The notes below the pieces were generated by a model, which was not told the DNA's origin, did no database searches, and worked only from the letters and a program-made list of their open reading frames with translations. A program made the translations under genes and the position numbers. DNA of 64,000 nucleotides from Roseivirga sp. UBA6061 (lineage in GTDB: Bacteria; Bacteroidota; Bacteroidia; Cytophagales; Cyclobacteriaceae): contig DIYF01000119.1 in the NCBI GenBank assembly GCA_002427745.1, positions 11,370-75,369 on the forward strand, read 5' to 3'. Positions 18,562 to 27,017 of the stretch are shown piece after piece. Numbering within the stretch: the stretch's first letter is position 1; every line of letters starts with the position of its first letter.

Positions 18562-19887
18562 ATGAAACGATTCACAACCTCCTTATCTTTGATTTTCGCA
18601 TTAAGTGTTACGCTGAATGCCCAGTTTTTCAATCCTGAAGCTTCTGAGCAAATGAAGCGAACCCTCAGGAAAAACAATCATGTAGAGAAAACTATGAATG
18701 GTCAGATCGTCAAAAGACTATTCAAAGGTACCAGCAAGGCCCTGTATGGTTTTGTCTTCAAATCTGATGAGGAAAACTTCTATCATGTAAGCCTGAGAGA
18801 ATGGGAAGGCCGTGAAATCATGCCTTATCTGACGACCAACGAACCACTGGAGCTGACTGTTACAGGAGACCCCAAATTGCTGGAAGAGGTGATGCACCTG
18901 ACCCCGGAGTATCTGACTTTAGAGAACAAGCTGGATATGCGGCTCAAAGGGCTTGCCCATTTCGAATCAGTAAAATCATCCGGAGGGCAGTTTATCAGAA
19001 ACAAGTCAGCGGGCAGGTTTGATATGACGCGCGAGCCGGACAGGTTTCATGAAAACATAGCCATCGTATCGAAAAAGAAAGTACCTGGCAATGCCTGGTC
19101 CTATGCGCTGGAAAATGAAGATACCATCATCGTAAGCTATGATGACGATGACCTGCTGAAGGGAAAAAAGAAGCTGACCTATTTTACCTCAGCCTCTCCC
19201 CTGTCAAGAGGCAACTACCTTAAAGCCCCTCATACCTATAACTTTCTGGGCAAGGCTCCTCATGCACCCGGAACCGGTTTTAGTCACTGGATGATGGCCG
19301 GCAGATCGGCCAGCCTGCTTGAAAAAGAAACTATTGCGGTAATGGGCAGCCACCTCGACAAACGAGGCCTGTTGAATGGGTTCAAACTGGCAAAGGGAAC
19401 CCTCTACTTCAACGCAAAAAACGGAGAGCACATCCTGAATGCCACCCGGGGTAAGGACTCATTCGAAGCCTACGTGAAAAAGACGGATGAGAACACCATG
19501 ATACTCTATGCCATCAAAAATGGGGAGGAGACGGTATTCTACGATAATAATGATCTTCCTTTTACCACCCGAAACCACTATAACTCAGAGCAGGTAAGTT
19601 TTACCGGAGATGTAACGGAAGTTCACCCTTTAAAGGAGGCTCAATCCGTTAAGCTCAAGAGCTTTATTGTGAATGATTCTATCTATATCTCTGTAAACCA
19701 GGTAGTGGCCCTGAACATTCAGAAGATGATCAAAGAGGGTAAAAAAGTGTCCATTACAGGTTATATGAGAAAGGAAGTCCCCGGAGAGGTAAACGAAAAG
19801 GGCTACGCCATCATGGCACTTTCGAAGATAGTCGTCAATGGAAAAACCTTCAATCAAATCATTAACGATATCACTCAGGTACTGTAA
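18562..19887 (+). CDS. Secreted hypothetical protein, paralogue of the next gene
   Basis: 441 aa with a signal peptide ending TLNAQ. It aligns by eye with the N-terminal half of the 780-aa protein encoded next: MNGQIVKRLF...ALYGFVF near residue 45 against VKGEIRQLLY...YLAGFIL; LDMRLKGLAHFESVKSSGGQF against LGLKLSGLAHLKKISSSQGTF; and LKAPHTYNF against YKSQHTYHM. The C-terminal module (VSFTGDVTEVHPL ... VSITGYMRKE) looks like an OB-type beta barrel. No enzyme motif is visible. It lies 84 bp before its paralogue and probably shares an operon with it and the downstream regulator. Confidence 0.8.
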   Translation: MKRFTTSLSLIFALSVTLNAQFFNPEASEQMKRTLRKNNHVEKTMNGQIVKRLFKGTSKALYGFVFKSDEENFYHVSLREWEGREIMPYLTTNEPLELTVTGDPKLLEEVMHLTPEYLTLENKLDMRLKGLAHFESVKSSGGQFIRNKSAGRFDMTREPDRFHENIAIVSKKKVPGNAWSYALENEDTIIVSYDDDDLLKGKKKLTYFTSASPLSRGNYLKAPHTYNFLGKAPHAPGTGFSHWMMAGRSASLLEKETIAVMGSHLDKRGLLNGFKLAKGTLYFNAKNGEHILNATRGKDSFEAYVKKTDENTMILYAIKNGEETVFYDNNDLPFTTRNHYNSEQVSFTGDVTEVHPLKEAQSVKLKSFIVNDSIYISVNQVVALNIQKMIKEGKKVSITGYMRKEVPGEVNEKGYAIMALSKIVVNGKTFNQIINDITQVL

Positions 19888-19971
19888 AGGGAGCCATCTT
19901 AAGAAAAATTAATCCATTCTTCTGTCCATTTTAAATCAGGGTCTGTTCGTTGTCATTAAATTACATAAGCT

Positions 19972-22314
19972 ATGCTCAAAAGATGTGTCTTACTCCTCTC
20001 TCTGATATGCCTCCAAACCAGTGTAATGGCGCAGTACACCATTACCCGGGCCCAGCTGGAGCAGCGCAAGCGGCACTCCCGTGTCAACCTGCACTCAGAG
20101 ATGGAAGTGAAGGGAGAAATCAGGCAGCTGCTCTACGAACCTGCTTATGAATACCTGGCCGGCTTTATCCTGGAGGCAGAAAATGGCAAAGCCTACAAGA
20201 TTCAGACCTACTACTTTGTGGGGGAAACCCTCTATCCCTTTCTTAAAAAGAATGAGAAGGTCACCCTGAGAATTAAGGGTGATGAGACCTTGCTTACTGA
20301 GATGCTCTACAAGTCAGAGGAGGATAAAAAAGCTGAAAGAAAGCTGGGGTTAAAGCTCTCAGGGCTGGCCCATCTGAAAAAGATATCTTCCAGCCAGGGC
20401 ACTTTTGACCTGCCGGATTATGACAAGGCAGACCTGGCGATGAAGCCTTCTTTTGATATCGTAACGGATGCCTCTATCGTGGGCTATACCATGGGCAAGC
20501 GAAACAGCATCCGGCTGATTCTGGACAATGATGATACTATCAACACCTACCGGACAGATCTGGCCAAAGACTACTATCTCGATGGTAAGGTAAGCTATGT
20601 AAGGCCACTGTCATCATTTCCCGGGGCCTTTTATAAAAGCCAGCATACCTACCATATGGTAGATCCTTACTCCTCCACCAAAACCTTACCCCTGGCCAAA
20701 GACCTGAGGATTGCTACCGTAGGCCGAAGGTCTACTTTTCTCGATAAGGCAGAAAACCTGGATTTCGTCACCCTGAAAAAAACAGCCAGAGGCCAGGTGA
20801 TCGTGACTGAATGGACGGATGGTAGTGAAGAAAAAACGCAGATGACCTTCAGTAAAAAGGATGAACCCATTTTTAATGACTTCTTAGAGCGCCAGGGGAA
20901 AAAGGGCCTGACCATGCATTATCGGAAGTACAGAAATTCAAGGTTCAATTTCCTCTATGCGATTGAAAAGAATGGTGAAAGGGTAAATCTGAATGCGCCT
21001 AACGTACCACGCCCCATAAACGAAGAGGACAAACCAGATCCCAAAGAGACAAGTACATCAACAAACCCGTCTGCGAATACCGGCCCCCAAACCACCAAAG
21101 GCACCTTACTGAAATATCTCACTACCCAGGTGGGACTTTATGCCGGTTTTTTACTGGTGAATGAAGCCCTGGATACTCTGACTTTCAGGCTCTGGGACAC
21201 TCATGGCAAAAAAGTACTGGAAAACTTCCGGGAAGGGGATAAGATTGAACTGACATATCAGTTTATCAGTACCCGGGACATTATCCATGAGCGATTTGAC
21301 AACAGGCAGGTAGATATGACCACCTTCTATAACCCGACCAATCGCTCCGGTATGAACCTCCACTCCCGCTACCCCTGGCTGGCTCTGCTAGAAGATGATC
21401 CCAACTATGACAGAAAGGAGAGGCGCTTTAAAAAGACTCCTTACTATGCTGTCAAGCTGAAAAAAGGAAGTCTCGACCTGGATATAACACCTAACTATGC
21501 CAACCGGGAAAAAGAATACACCCCCACAGAAATTGCGCTGGACGTAAAGATTCTGGATATAGACAAGAAGCGTGGCGATACACGCTTTTATATGGAAAAT
21601 GGCGATACCCTCTTTATGAATGTTGCCAATGGTCTGAAAAAAGGAAAAAGGGTTTCATACACCCTGATGCACCCCATTGTGGCCAACGGTCAGGCTTATG
21701 ATGACCCCCGATACCAGGACAGGGTTTTGCAGACAGTGTGGGTGCAGAAAAGAAAAATCGGAACGCTTACCCCCATTTACGATGACTGGATGAGACTCTC
21801 AGGTTATGAAAGTAAGATAGAAGGGAAGAAAGGCCTGATCCGCCTGGCTCCTGATATGGCACAGGAGGTAAATGCCTACATCAGCCGAAACCGAACCAAA
21901 GACCTGACATTACTCTGCAACCAGTTTGATATCTCAAAACGGATGCCCACCTTCTACTTCTTTGTAGGCTTGACCAACCCTCAGGGAGAGCTGGTTTTTG
22001 ATGACCATGTACGTGAGCCACAGCACTATGAAGTAGATACAGTTTTTACCTCCAAAGTGAAGGAGATAGTGCAGCATACTGACCTGTATACCTACCGGAA
22101 TACCACGATTATCCTGGAGAACAACTTTGTGTTTTCGGTAAACAACGACACTTTTCGCAGCATAGAAGCCAATGCCCTGGTAGGTGCCACCATGACACTT
22201 AAAGGCAAGCCCTTTATCCCCCGAGAAGGAGAGGTATTGAAAGAAGAAAGCTACCGGTTGATCAAGCCAGGTTTTTTAAAAGCAGGCAATGTAGAATTCA
22301 AAATCAGCGAATGA
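19972..22314 (+). CDS. Large secreted protein with repeated beta-rich modules
   Basis: 780 aa, signal peptide ending SVMAQ. It contains several similar modules of the form G-x-I-x-x-L-L then aromatic-x-GF-hydrophobic then a K/GDK turn: about residues 45-100, 375-430 (GTLLKYLTTQVGLYAGFLLV), 515-560 (LDVKILDIDKKRGDTRFYME) and 690-760. A Pro/Thr/Asn-rich linker near 350-370 separates two halves, the first matching the 441-aa paralogue. No catalytic motif found. The stop overlaps the response-regulator start (ATGA), so this envelope protein and the regulator are translationally coupled. Confidence 0.8.
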   Translation: MLKRCVLLLSLICLQTSVMAQYTITRAQLEQRKRHSRVNLHSEMEVKGEIRQLLYEPAYEYLAGFILEAENGKAYKIQTYYFVGETLYPFLKKNEKVTLRIKGDETLLTEMLYKSEEDKKAERKLGLKLSGLAHLKKISSSQGTFDLPDYDKADLAMKPSFDIVTDASIVGYTMGKRNSIRLILDNDDTINTYRTDLAKDYYLDGKVSYVRPLSSFPGAFYKSQHTYHMVDPYSSTKTLPLAKDLRIATVGRRSTFLDKAENLDFVTLKKTARGQVIVTEWTDGSEEKTQMTFSKKDEPIFNDFLERQGKKGLTMHYRKYRNSRFNFLYAIEKNGERVNLNAPNVPRPINEEDKPDPKETSTSTNPSANTGPQTTKGTLLKYLTTQVGLYAGFLLVNEALDTLTFRLWDTHGKKVLENFREGDKIELTYQFISTRDIIHERFDNRQVDMTTFYNPTNRSGMNLHSRYPWLALLEDDPNYDRKERRFKKTPYYAVKLKKGSLDLDITPNYANREKEYTPTEIALDVKILDIDKKRGDTRFYMENGDTLFMNVANGLKKGKRVSYTLMHPIVANGQAYDDPRYQDRVLQTVWVQKRKIGTLTPIYDDWMRLSGYESKIEGKKGLIRLAPDMAQEVNAYISRNRTKDLTLLCNQFDISKRMPTFYFFVGLTNPQGELVFDDHVREPQHYEVDTVFTSKVKEIVQHTDLYTYRNTTIILENNFVFSVNNDTFRSIEANALVGATMTLKGKPFIPREGEVLKEESYRLIKPGFLKAGNVEFKISE

Positions 22315-22997
22315 TGAAGATTTTACTGGTAGAAGACGAGCCCAAACTGTCCAACTTCATTGAAAAAGGACTCTCTGATGAAGGCCACTCGGTAAGTGCC
22401 TGTAGCAACGGTAGCGAAGCCTCAGAGCTGGCTGCCACCAACGATTTCGACCTGATTTTACTGGACATCATGCTTCCCGGCCAAAATGGATTTGAGATCC
22501 TTCAAAACCTGCGAACCTTCGCAGTGGAAACTCCCGTGATCTTTGTGAGTGCTCTCAATGAAAGCCAGCATGTGATCAGGGGACTGGACTTGGGAGCCGT
22601 GGACTATATCAAAAAGCCCTTTGACTTTGAAGAGCTCAAAGCGCGGATCAGGAATGTACAGCGCAAGTTTACCAAAAGCCGCACAACCATTCTGGAGGTG
22701 GAAGATTTATCACTGGACCTGGTGAAAAGAGAGGTCAATCGCAAAGGCGAGACCATAGAGCTAAGCAAACGTGAGTTTTCTATGCTGGAGCTGCTGATGC
22801 GCAATGCCAACCGGGTGCTTTCCAAGATGGAGATTACCCAGAAAATCTGGAATATTGACTTTGATATGGGCAGCAACGTTATCGAAGTGCATATGCACCA
22901 GCTGCGCAAAAAGGTTGATGGTGCGCAGGAAAATAAGTTAATTCAGACCCAGGTAGGTTTTGGTTATAAAATCCAGGGCGTCCTGACAGAGAAGTGA
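22311..22997 (+). CDS. OmpR/PhoB-family response regulator
   Basis: 228 aa. Receiver domain residues 1-118 with E8-D9 acidic pocket, phospho-acceptor D52 (LILLDIMLPG) and K102-103 region (YIKKPFDF). Winged-helix DNA-binding domain residues 130-225 (ELSKREFSMLELLMRNANRV, VIEVHMHQLRKKVD, VGFGYKI). The start overlaps the upstream secreted-protein gene by four bases. The cognate kinase is presumably the gene 376 bp downstream. Confidence 0.94.
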   Translation: MMKILLVEDEPKLSNFIEKGLSDEGHSVSACSNGSEASELAATNDFDLILLDIMLPGQNGFEILQNLRTFAVETPVIFVSALNESQHVIRGLDLGAVDYIKKPFDFEELKARIRNVQRKFTKSRTTILEVEDLSLDLVKREVNRKGETIELSKREFSMLELLMRNANRVLSKMEITQKIWNIDFDMGSNVIEVHMHQLRKKVDGAQENKLIQTQVGFGYKIQGVLTEK

Positions 22998-23096
22998 TCA
23001 GGCCGACCTATTTAGGGTGAAGGCACGTTGAAGATTAAGGTTAAGATATAATCGCAGCGGGTTACCAATGAATAAACCAAAGCTCTGGATAGAAGA

Positions 23097-23114
23097 GAAC
23101 GTCATGCCGGAAAA
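23097..23114 (+). repeat. Dispersed repeat, copy 1
   Basis: GAACGTCATGCCGGAAAA, 18 bp, matches 17 of 18 positions of a second copy at 29607-29624. Both lie in noncoding DNA. A related AACGTCATTGCC begins a hairpin at 24723. Confidence 0.5.
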
Positions 23115-23154
23115 GAGAATGAGATTCCTGACATTTTTCTTCACTTTGTTGCTT

Positions 23155-23246
23155 ATGACAGATTAATGGAAATATTGATTGTTTAGCCTCACCCCAGCCC
23201 TCTCTTAAAGGAGATAGAGCTGATGGTGTTACCATTAATCTGTCAT
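23155..23246. repeat. 92-bp MITE-like or hairpin element with 15-bp inverted ends
   Basis: ATGACAGATTAATGG at 23155-23169 is the exact reverse complement of 23232-23246. The interior includes CCTCACCCCAGCCCTCTC followed by TTAAAGGAGA, a pyrimidine-rich core that could fold on itself. No target-site duplication is evident. Non-autonomous mobile element or folded RNA element are both possible. Confidence 0.6.
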
Positions 23247-23373
23247 GCGACTCCAACTGTTTTGGAACTCAAAAGATCAGGTCTCGCAATAACTCAATAC
23301 TTTTGAGACAAGCTCTTTCTTATTTTGAGCTCACATTAATAACTGATAACAATTAACTCATCAACATACTGAT

Positions 23374-24702
23374 TTGCGTCTCCCGGGATTTATCAGCAGT
23401 ATCCGTTTTAAGATTGCAGCAGCCTTTTCGCTGGTGTTTATTGCTATCGCCTTTATCACCAATTTTTTCATCTTCAATTACCTGCAGGAAAACCTTCTGG
23501 AAACCCACAGGCGACTTCTGTTTCAGGAAGCCACCGGCATCATCAATGATGTGCGGGTAGACCCGATACAGATTCCGATCACTGATGAAGCACAACTGGT
23601 GTATATCTGGTATGAGTCTTTTACCGCCAGCTATCCCCTTTATGAAAAGAGCGGCTTCCCCATCCAGGTGCTTCCGTATTTCCAGGAGGCGACCGTAGAA
23701 ACCGAGGGCATAGACGAGTTCGAATTCAGTAAATCATACAGGCTGGACACGCTCGATATCATCATGGTAGAAAGGGCCCTCTTCGATGCCGACAACGGTA
23801 CGATCAGACTCCTCCTGGGCCAGGACAACCAGGCCATCTACAGCCAGATCGCCAGCATTCGCACCAACCTGATCTGGGCCAATGTGCTCTCCATTCTGCT
23901 CTCCACAGTGCTGGCCTATTTCGTGTCAGGCCTGTCTTTAAAGCCTGTACAAAAGGTGATTGCCAAAGCCCGGGTCATTCAGGCAGCCGAACAGATGGAC
24001 CGTCTGCCAGTGCCCTCGGTAAAAGATGAAATCGGGGCACTTTCTATAACCATCAATGAGATGATCGAGCGGATTGAGTCTTCTATCAAAAATCAGAACC
24101 AGTTTTTTGCCATGGCCGCTCATGAGTTGCGTACCCCCCTGGCCAATATGCAGTCTGAGCTGGAGTACCGCATGAGCACCGACAGGGAAGAGGCAAACCC
24201 CGAAACCCTAACCAGCCTGCGCGAGGAGGTGATTCGCCTCAAGAATATTGTGCAGGATTTTCTGCTGATGAGCCAGCTGAAGGCCAACACGCTGGTACTG
24301 CGCAAATCCGACTTCCGCCTGGATGACCTCCTCTACGATACTCTGGAGCGTATGCGCCCCGCCCTGACGCAAAGTGCTTTTGAGCTTAAGCTTTCTATTG
24401 AGGCGGCCCCTGAGCGCTTCGAACTTTATGCCGACCGTGAAAAGCTCGAGGCAGTGCTCGTCAACCTCTTTGACAATGCACGCAAATATGGCAGCAATAC
24501 CGAGCCCATTGCGGTTCAACTGATAGAGTCAGAAAATCAACTCTCCCTGAGTATTGAAAATGCCCTGGTCACCGACTCTTCTCTTCTCCAAAAAGGTATG
24601 GGCCTGGGCCTGCAGATTGCCCGGCAGATTGTACAAAAGCATGGCTTTGTTTTTGAGCAAGAGCGTGGGGAGGGAGTGTTTCGGGTGAGATTGGGGTTTT
24701 GA
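23374..24702 (+). CDS. Sensor histidine kinase (HAMP-HisKA-HATPase)
   Basis: 442 aa. TTG start at 23374 is the only start between an in-frame TAA (23347) and the first membrane helix. TM1 about 12-37, periplasmic domain 38-164, TM2 165-187, HAMP, then HisKA with H250 in AMAAHELRTPLANM, N box NLFDNARKYG and a glycine-rich GMGLGLQIARQI. The G1 box, normally DxGxG, is replaced by SIENALVTDSS, so ATP binding may be altered or atypical. It probably phosphorylates the OmpR-type regulator 376 bp upstream. Confidence 0.88.
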   Translation: MRLPGFISSIRFKIAAAFSLVFIAIAFITNFFIFNYLQENLLETHRRLLFQEATGIINDVRVDPIQIPITDEAQLVYIWYESFTASYPLYEKSGFPIQVLPYFQEATVETEGIDEFEFSKSYRLDTLDIIMVERALFDADNGTIRLLLGQDNQAIYSQIASIRTNLIWANVLSILLSTVLAYFVSGLSLKPVQKVIAKARVIQAAEQMDRLPVPSVKDEIGALSITINEMIERIESSIKNQNQFFAMAAHELRTPLANMQSELEYRMSTDREEANPETLTSLREEVIRLKNIVQDFLLMSQLKANTLVLRKSDFRLDDLLYDTLERMRPALTQSAFELKLSIEAAPERFELYADREKLEAVLVNLFDNARKYGSNTEPIAVQLIESENQLSLSIENALVTDSSLLQKGMGLGLQIARQIVQKHGFVFEQERGEGVFRVRLGF

Positions 24703-25178
24703 GGAGGGCTTTTCTTTCCAGCAACGTCATTGCCAGCGCAGCGTGGCAATCTCCTTATGGCATTATGAATCTCTATTCATGATGCTGACCCTGCAGACCG
24801 GCCTCTCCTTGAGTTCATTCCCTGAATGAATTCTTAACGCTCACCCTCAATCAAGCCTCGCGATAGCTATCGGGACTGCTTACCCGCGGCCGCCCTGTTG
24901 CTCCATCGCTGAAGCTTCGCGAAGGCAAGCCCGCTGTGCCAGTTTCCGTCAATGGCCAGCCCTTCACATAAGATTTGCCAGGCAAAGCTGATGCGCTATT
25001 TTCTCGTGTACATCCTGTACAACAGATTGCTTTCAAATATTCGATTGTCAGGCGGTTCATTTTATTTTCAAAGGTGTCTGACGAATCCTTCAGATTTCTC
25101 AGGCCTTAGGAATGTGCCTGTAAAACACATCTACACGTGAGATTATTTCTACCCCTTACAGGCCTCATAATTACATAA
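24703..25178. other. Noncoding, repeat-rich gap of 476 bp
   Basis: No convincing gene. Contains a REP-like hairpin (24729-24750), an inverted TTCATTC/GAATGAA pair near 24819-24835, a 12-bp palindrome CGATAGCTATCG at 24861-24872 and a GC-rich stretch unlike the flanking DNA. A 69-codon frame on the minus strand (24851-25060) is rejected as compositional. Looks like an accumulation of small interspersed repeats between convergent genes. Confidence 0.55.
24729..24750. repeat. REP-like hairpin
   Basis: ATTGCCA and TGGCAAT form a perfect 7-bp stem around GCGCAGCG, preceded by AACGTC. The layout resembles the widespread GTCATTGC...GCAATC short repeats of many bacterial genomes. Confidence 0.5.
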
Positions 25179-26408
25179 CTAAATACCCAGTAAAGCCTTC
25201 TCTAGCTTCCTCTGAATCAAGGCCTTTTGACTTTCTTTCTTTGCCAATTTTAAAGCTTTGTTGAGGTACAGTACCTCTTGATGAGAGTCGTCAGCCATTT
25301 TGTACAATTCGGCCATTAAACAGCAATAATGAATATTACCTGCTAAATCCAGCTTTAGAGTTGCCTCAATTGCCAACTTAGGTGATTGGGCTTTGGCTAA
25401 GGCATAGGAACGATTCATAGCTATGATCGGTGAATATTCTATGGTCAGGAGCTTATTGTACAGCATTAGAATCTGCTCCCATTTTCCTTCATCTTCCTGC
25501 GTATGCCAAAAGGCAATTGTTGCCTCGACATGATATTTGGAAACTTGCTCATCTCCAGATGCATAGTTTAGATATTCAAGCCCTTTTTTGATAAGCGCCT
25601 GATCCCATAATGACTTGTCTTGTTCATCGTATAAAAGACTTCCAGATTCACTAGACAGTCTTGCTTTGAATCTTGAGGCATGAAAACACATTAAAGCAAC
25701 AAGCGCCTGAACATGAGCTACTTGAAAGTGCTGTTGGTTGGATAAAAACACACCTAAACGCATCGCCTCCCAGCATAAATCATGTCGTATCTCTTCTTCA
25801 ATTGTACTGCTGTAGTAGCCTTCATTAAAAAGTAAATAAATCACTCTTAACACATTATCAAGCCTCTCATGATAATCTTCTTTAGTCAACTCATCCTGTA
25901 AGCTCAATTGACTTTTAAGTACTTTTTTGGCTCTGTATAGTTTTTTGTTGATCGATTCTTTGTTCGAAATCAAAGCTCTCGATATCTCCTCAGTGCTAAA
26001 GCCACAAAGAATGCGAAGTGTGATACATAGCTGAGACTCACGATTAAGTCGAGGATCGCAGAGCACAAAAATCATTCTGAGCTGGCTATCTTCAATGAGT
26101 TTTTCTGTAATCTCAATTGTATCAAAAGCTTCATGATCTTTGTATAGATTCTTACTAATTCTATCATCAAACGTTTTCTGCCTGCGAATTCCCTCAAAAT
26201 ACAGGTTCTGAGCAACCTTCCTTAGCCATGCTCTTGGATATTGAGGTATTCCTTTGTGAGACCAAGATCTCATGGCTCTGACAAAGGTTTCTGAGACTAT
26301 GTCTTCAGCTAGCTGAAGATCATTGACGCCATAATAGTTACTGAGTACAGCTATCAAATTACTGTACTCAGTTTTAAAAATCTCAGAAAGCTTCTGATTG
26401 TCAACCAT
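25179..26408 (-). CDS. ECF42-type RNA polymerase sigma factor with C-terminal extension
   Basis: 409 aa, about twice the size of a minimal ECF sigma. Sigma2 occupies roughly residues 10-85 (AEDIVSETFVRAMRSW, PRAWLRKVAQNLYFEGIRR) and sigma4 about 110-170 (LCITLRILCGFSTEEISRAL). The remaining 230 residues form a helical TPR-like extension with EGYYSSTIEEEIRHDLCWEA, the mark of group ECF42, in which the extension is thought to replace an anti-sigma factor. It overlaps the DGPF-domain gene by eight bases, the standard neighbourhood of this group. Confidence 0.92.
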   Translation of the reverse strand: MVDNQKLSEIFKTEYSNLIAVLSNYYGVNDLQLAEDIVSETFVRAMRSWSHKGIPQYPRAWLRKVAQNLYFEGIRRQKTFDDRISKNLYKDHEAFDTIEITEKLIEDSQLRMIFVLCDPRLNRESQLCITLRILCGFSTEEISRALISNKESINKKLYRAKKVLKSQLSLQDELTKEDYHERLDNVLRVIYLLFNEGYYSSTIEEEIRHDLCWEAMRLGVFLSNQQHFQVAHVQALVALMCFHASRFKARLSSESGSLLYDEQDKSLWDQALIKKGLEYLNYASGDEQVSKYHVEATIAFWHTQEDEGKWEQILMLYNKLLTIEYSPIIAMNRSYALAKAQSPKLAIEATLKLDLAGNIHYCCLMAELYKMADDSHQEVLYLNKALKLAKKESQKALIQRKLEKALLGI

Positions 26409-26760
26409 TAGGAAGATCCTCTGTAGGCATAATTTCCCTTACCTCTACTTTACCCCCGTTAGATAATGCCGGACATCCATCAGATAAGGAAACAGCCTCA
26501 TCAAGGTTACCAGCAGAAACGATCATAAAACCACCGACAATTTCTTTGACCTCAGCATATGGTCCGTCAGTTATTGATCCGTCAGAATGAACAGTTTTAC
26601 CTTCAAAACCCAAGGCTTCTCCAGGGTTTTTTAGCTTTCCCTGTGCCCCAATTCCTCCGATCCAGTCCATCCATTCTTTGATCTCAGCCTCGATCTCAGC
26701 GGGAGTAGGCTCCATATTAGGATTAGGCTCACTGTGGAAAATCATCATAAAATCTTTCAT
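26401..26760 (-). CDS. YCII-related DGPF-domain protein
   Basis: 119 aa small cytosolic protein of the YCII/DGPF family, with the defining TDGPYAEVKEIVGGF block near residue 65 and FMMIFH at the start. These proteins are encoded next to ECF42 sigma factors; their biochemical role is not established. First gene of the pair; the sigma gene starts inside its last codons. Confidence 0.92.
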   Translation of the reverse strand: MKDFMMIFHSEPNPNMEPTPAEIEAEIKEWMDWIGGIGAQGKLKNPGEALGFEGKTVHSDGSITDGPYAEVKEIVGGFMIVSAGNLDEAVSLSDGCPALSNGGKVEVREIMPTEDLPNG

Positions 26761-27017
26761 GTCTTTTTGTTTTACGTTATTAATTACGATTTCAATACTT
26801 TAATGCTTGAAGCCTGAAGAATAGGACAAGTATTGAAGATTTTATTTAAAAATAATTTTGAAATGGTAAATGAGTCTTCTTTGAGCACTTATTTGCCATT
26901 CGCTCTGACAGCCCTTCAAGATTAAAAAGTCACACACATGCGCCAGCAAACCGTGTCACATAACCTGCCCCAATGAATTCGTTCAGGTTGAGTGTGTCAG
27001 CTTACTCTCTAGGTTGG

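Larger units (their letters stand above)
22998..23373 (+). other. 376-bp gap between regulator and kinase holding repeats
   Basis: Two-component genes are usually adjacent; here they are separated by a stretch without a credible gene. It holds a GAACGTSATGCCGGAAAA repeat (23097-23114) and a 92-bp element bounded by perfect 15-bp inverted repeats (23155-23246). I see no clear promoter for the kinase. Confidence 0.6.

Noticed and set aside
24851..25060. 69-codon minus-strand frame in the repeat-rich gap
   Set aside because: It is GC-rich and coincides with palindromic repeats; no domain. Could be a fragment of a repeated element but this cannot be shown here.
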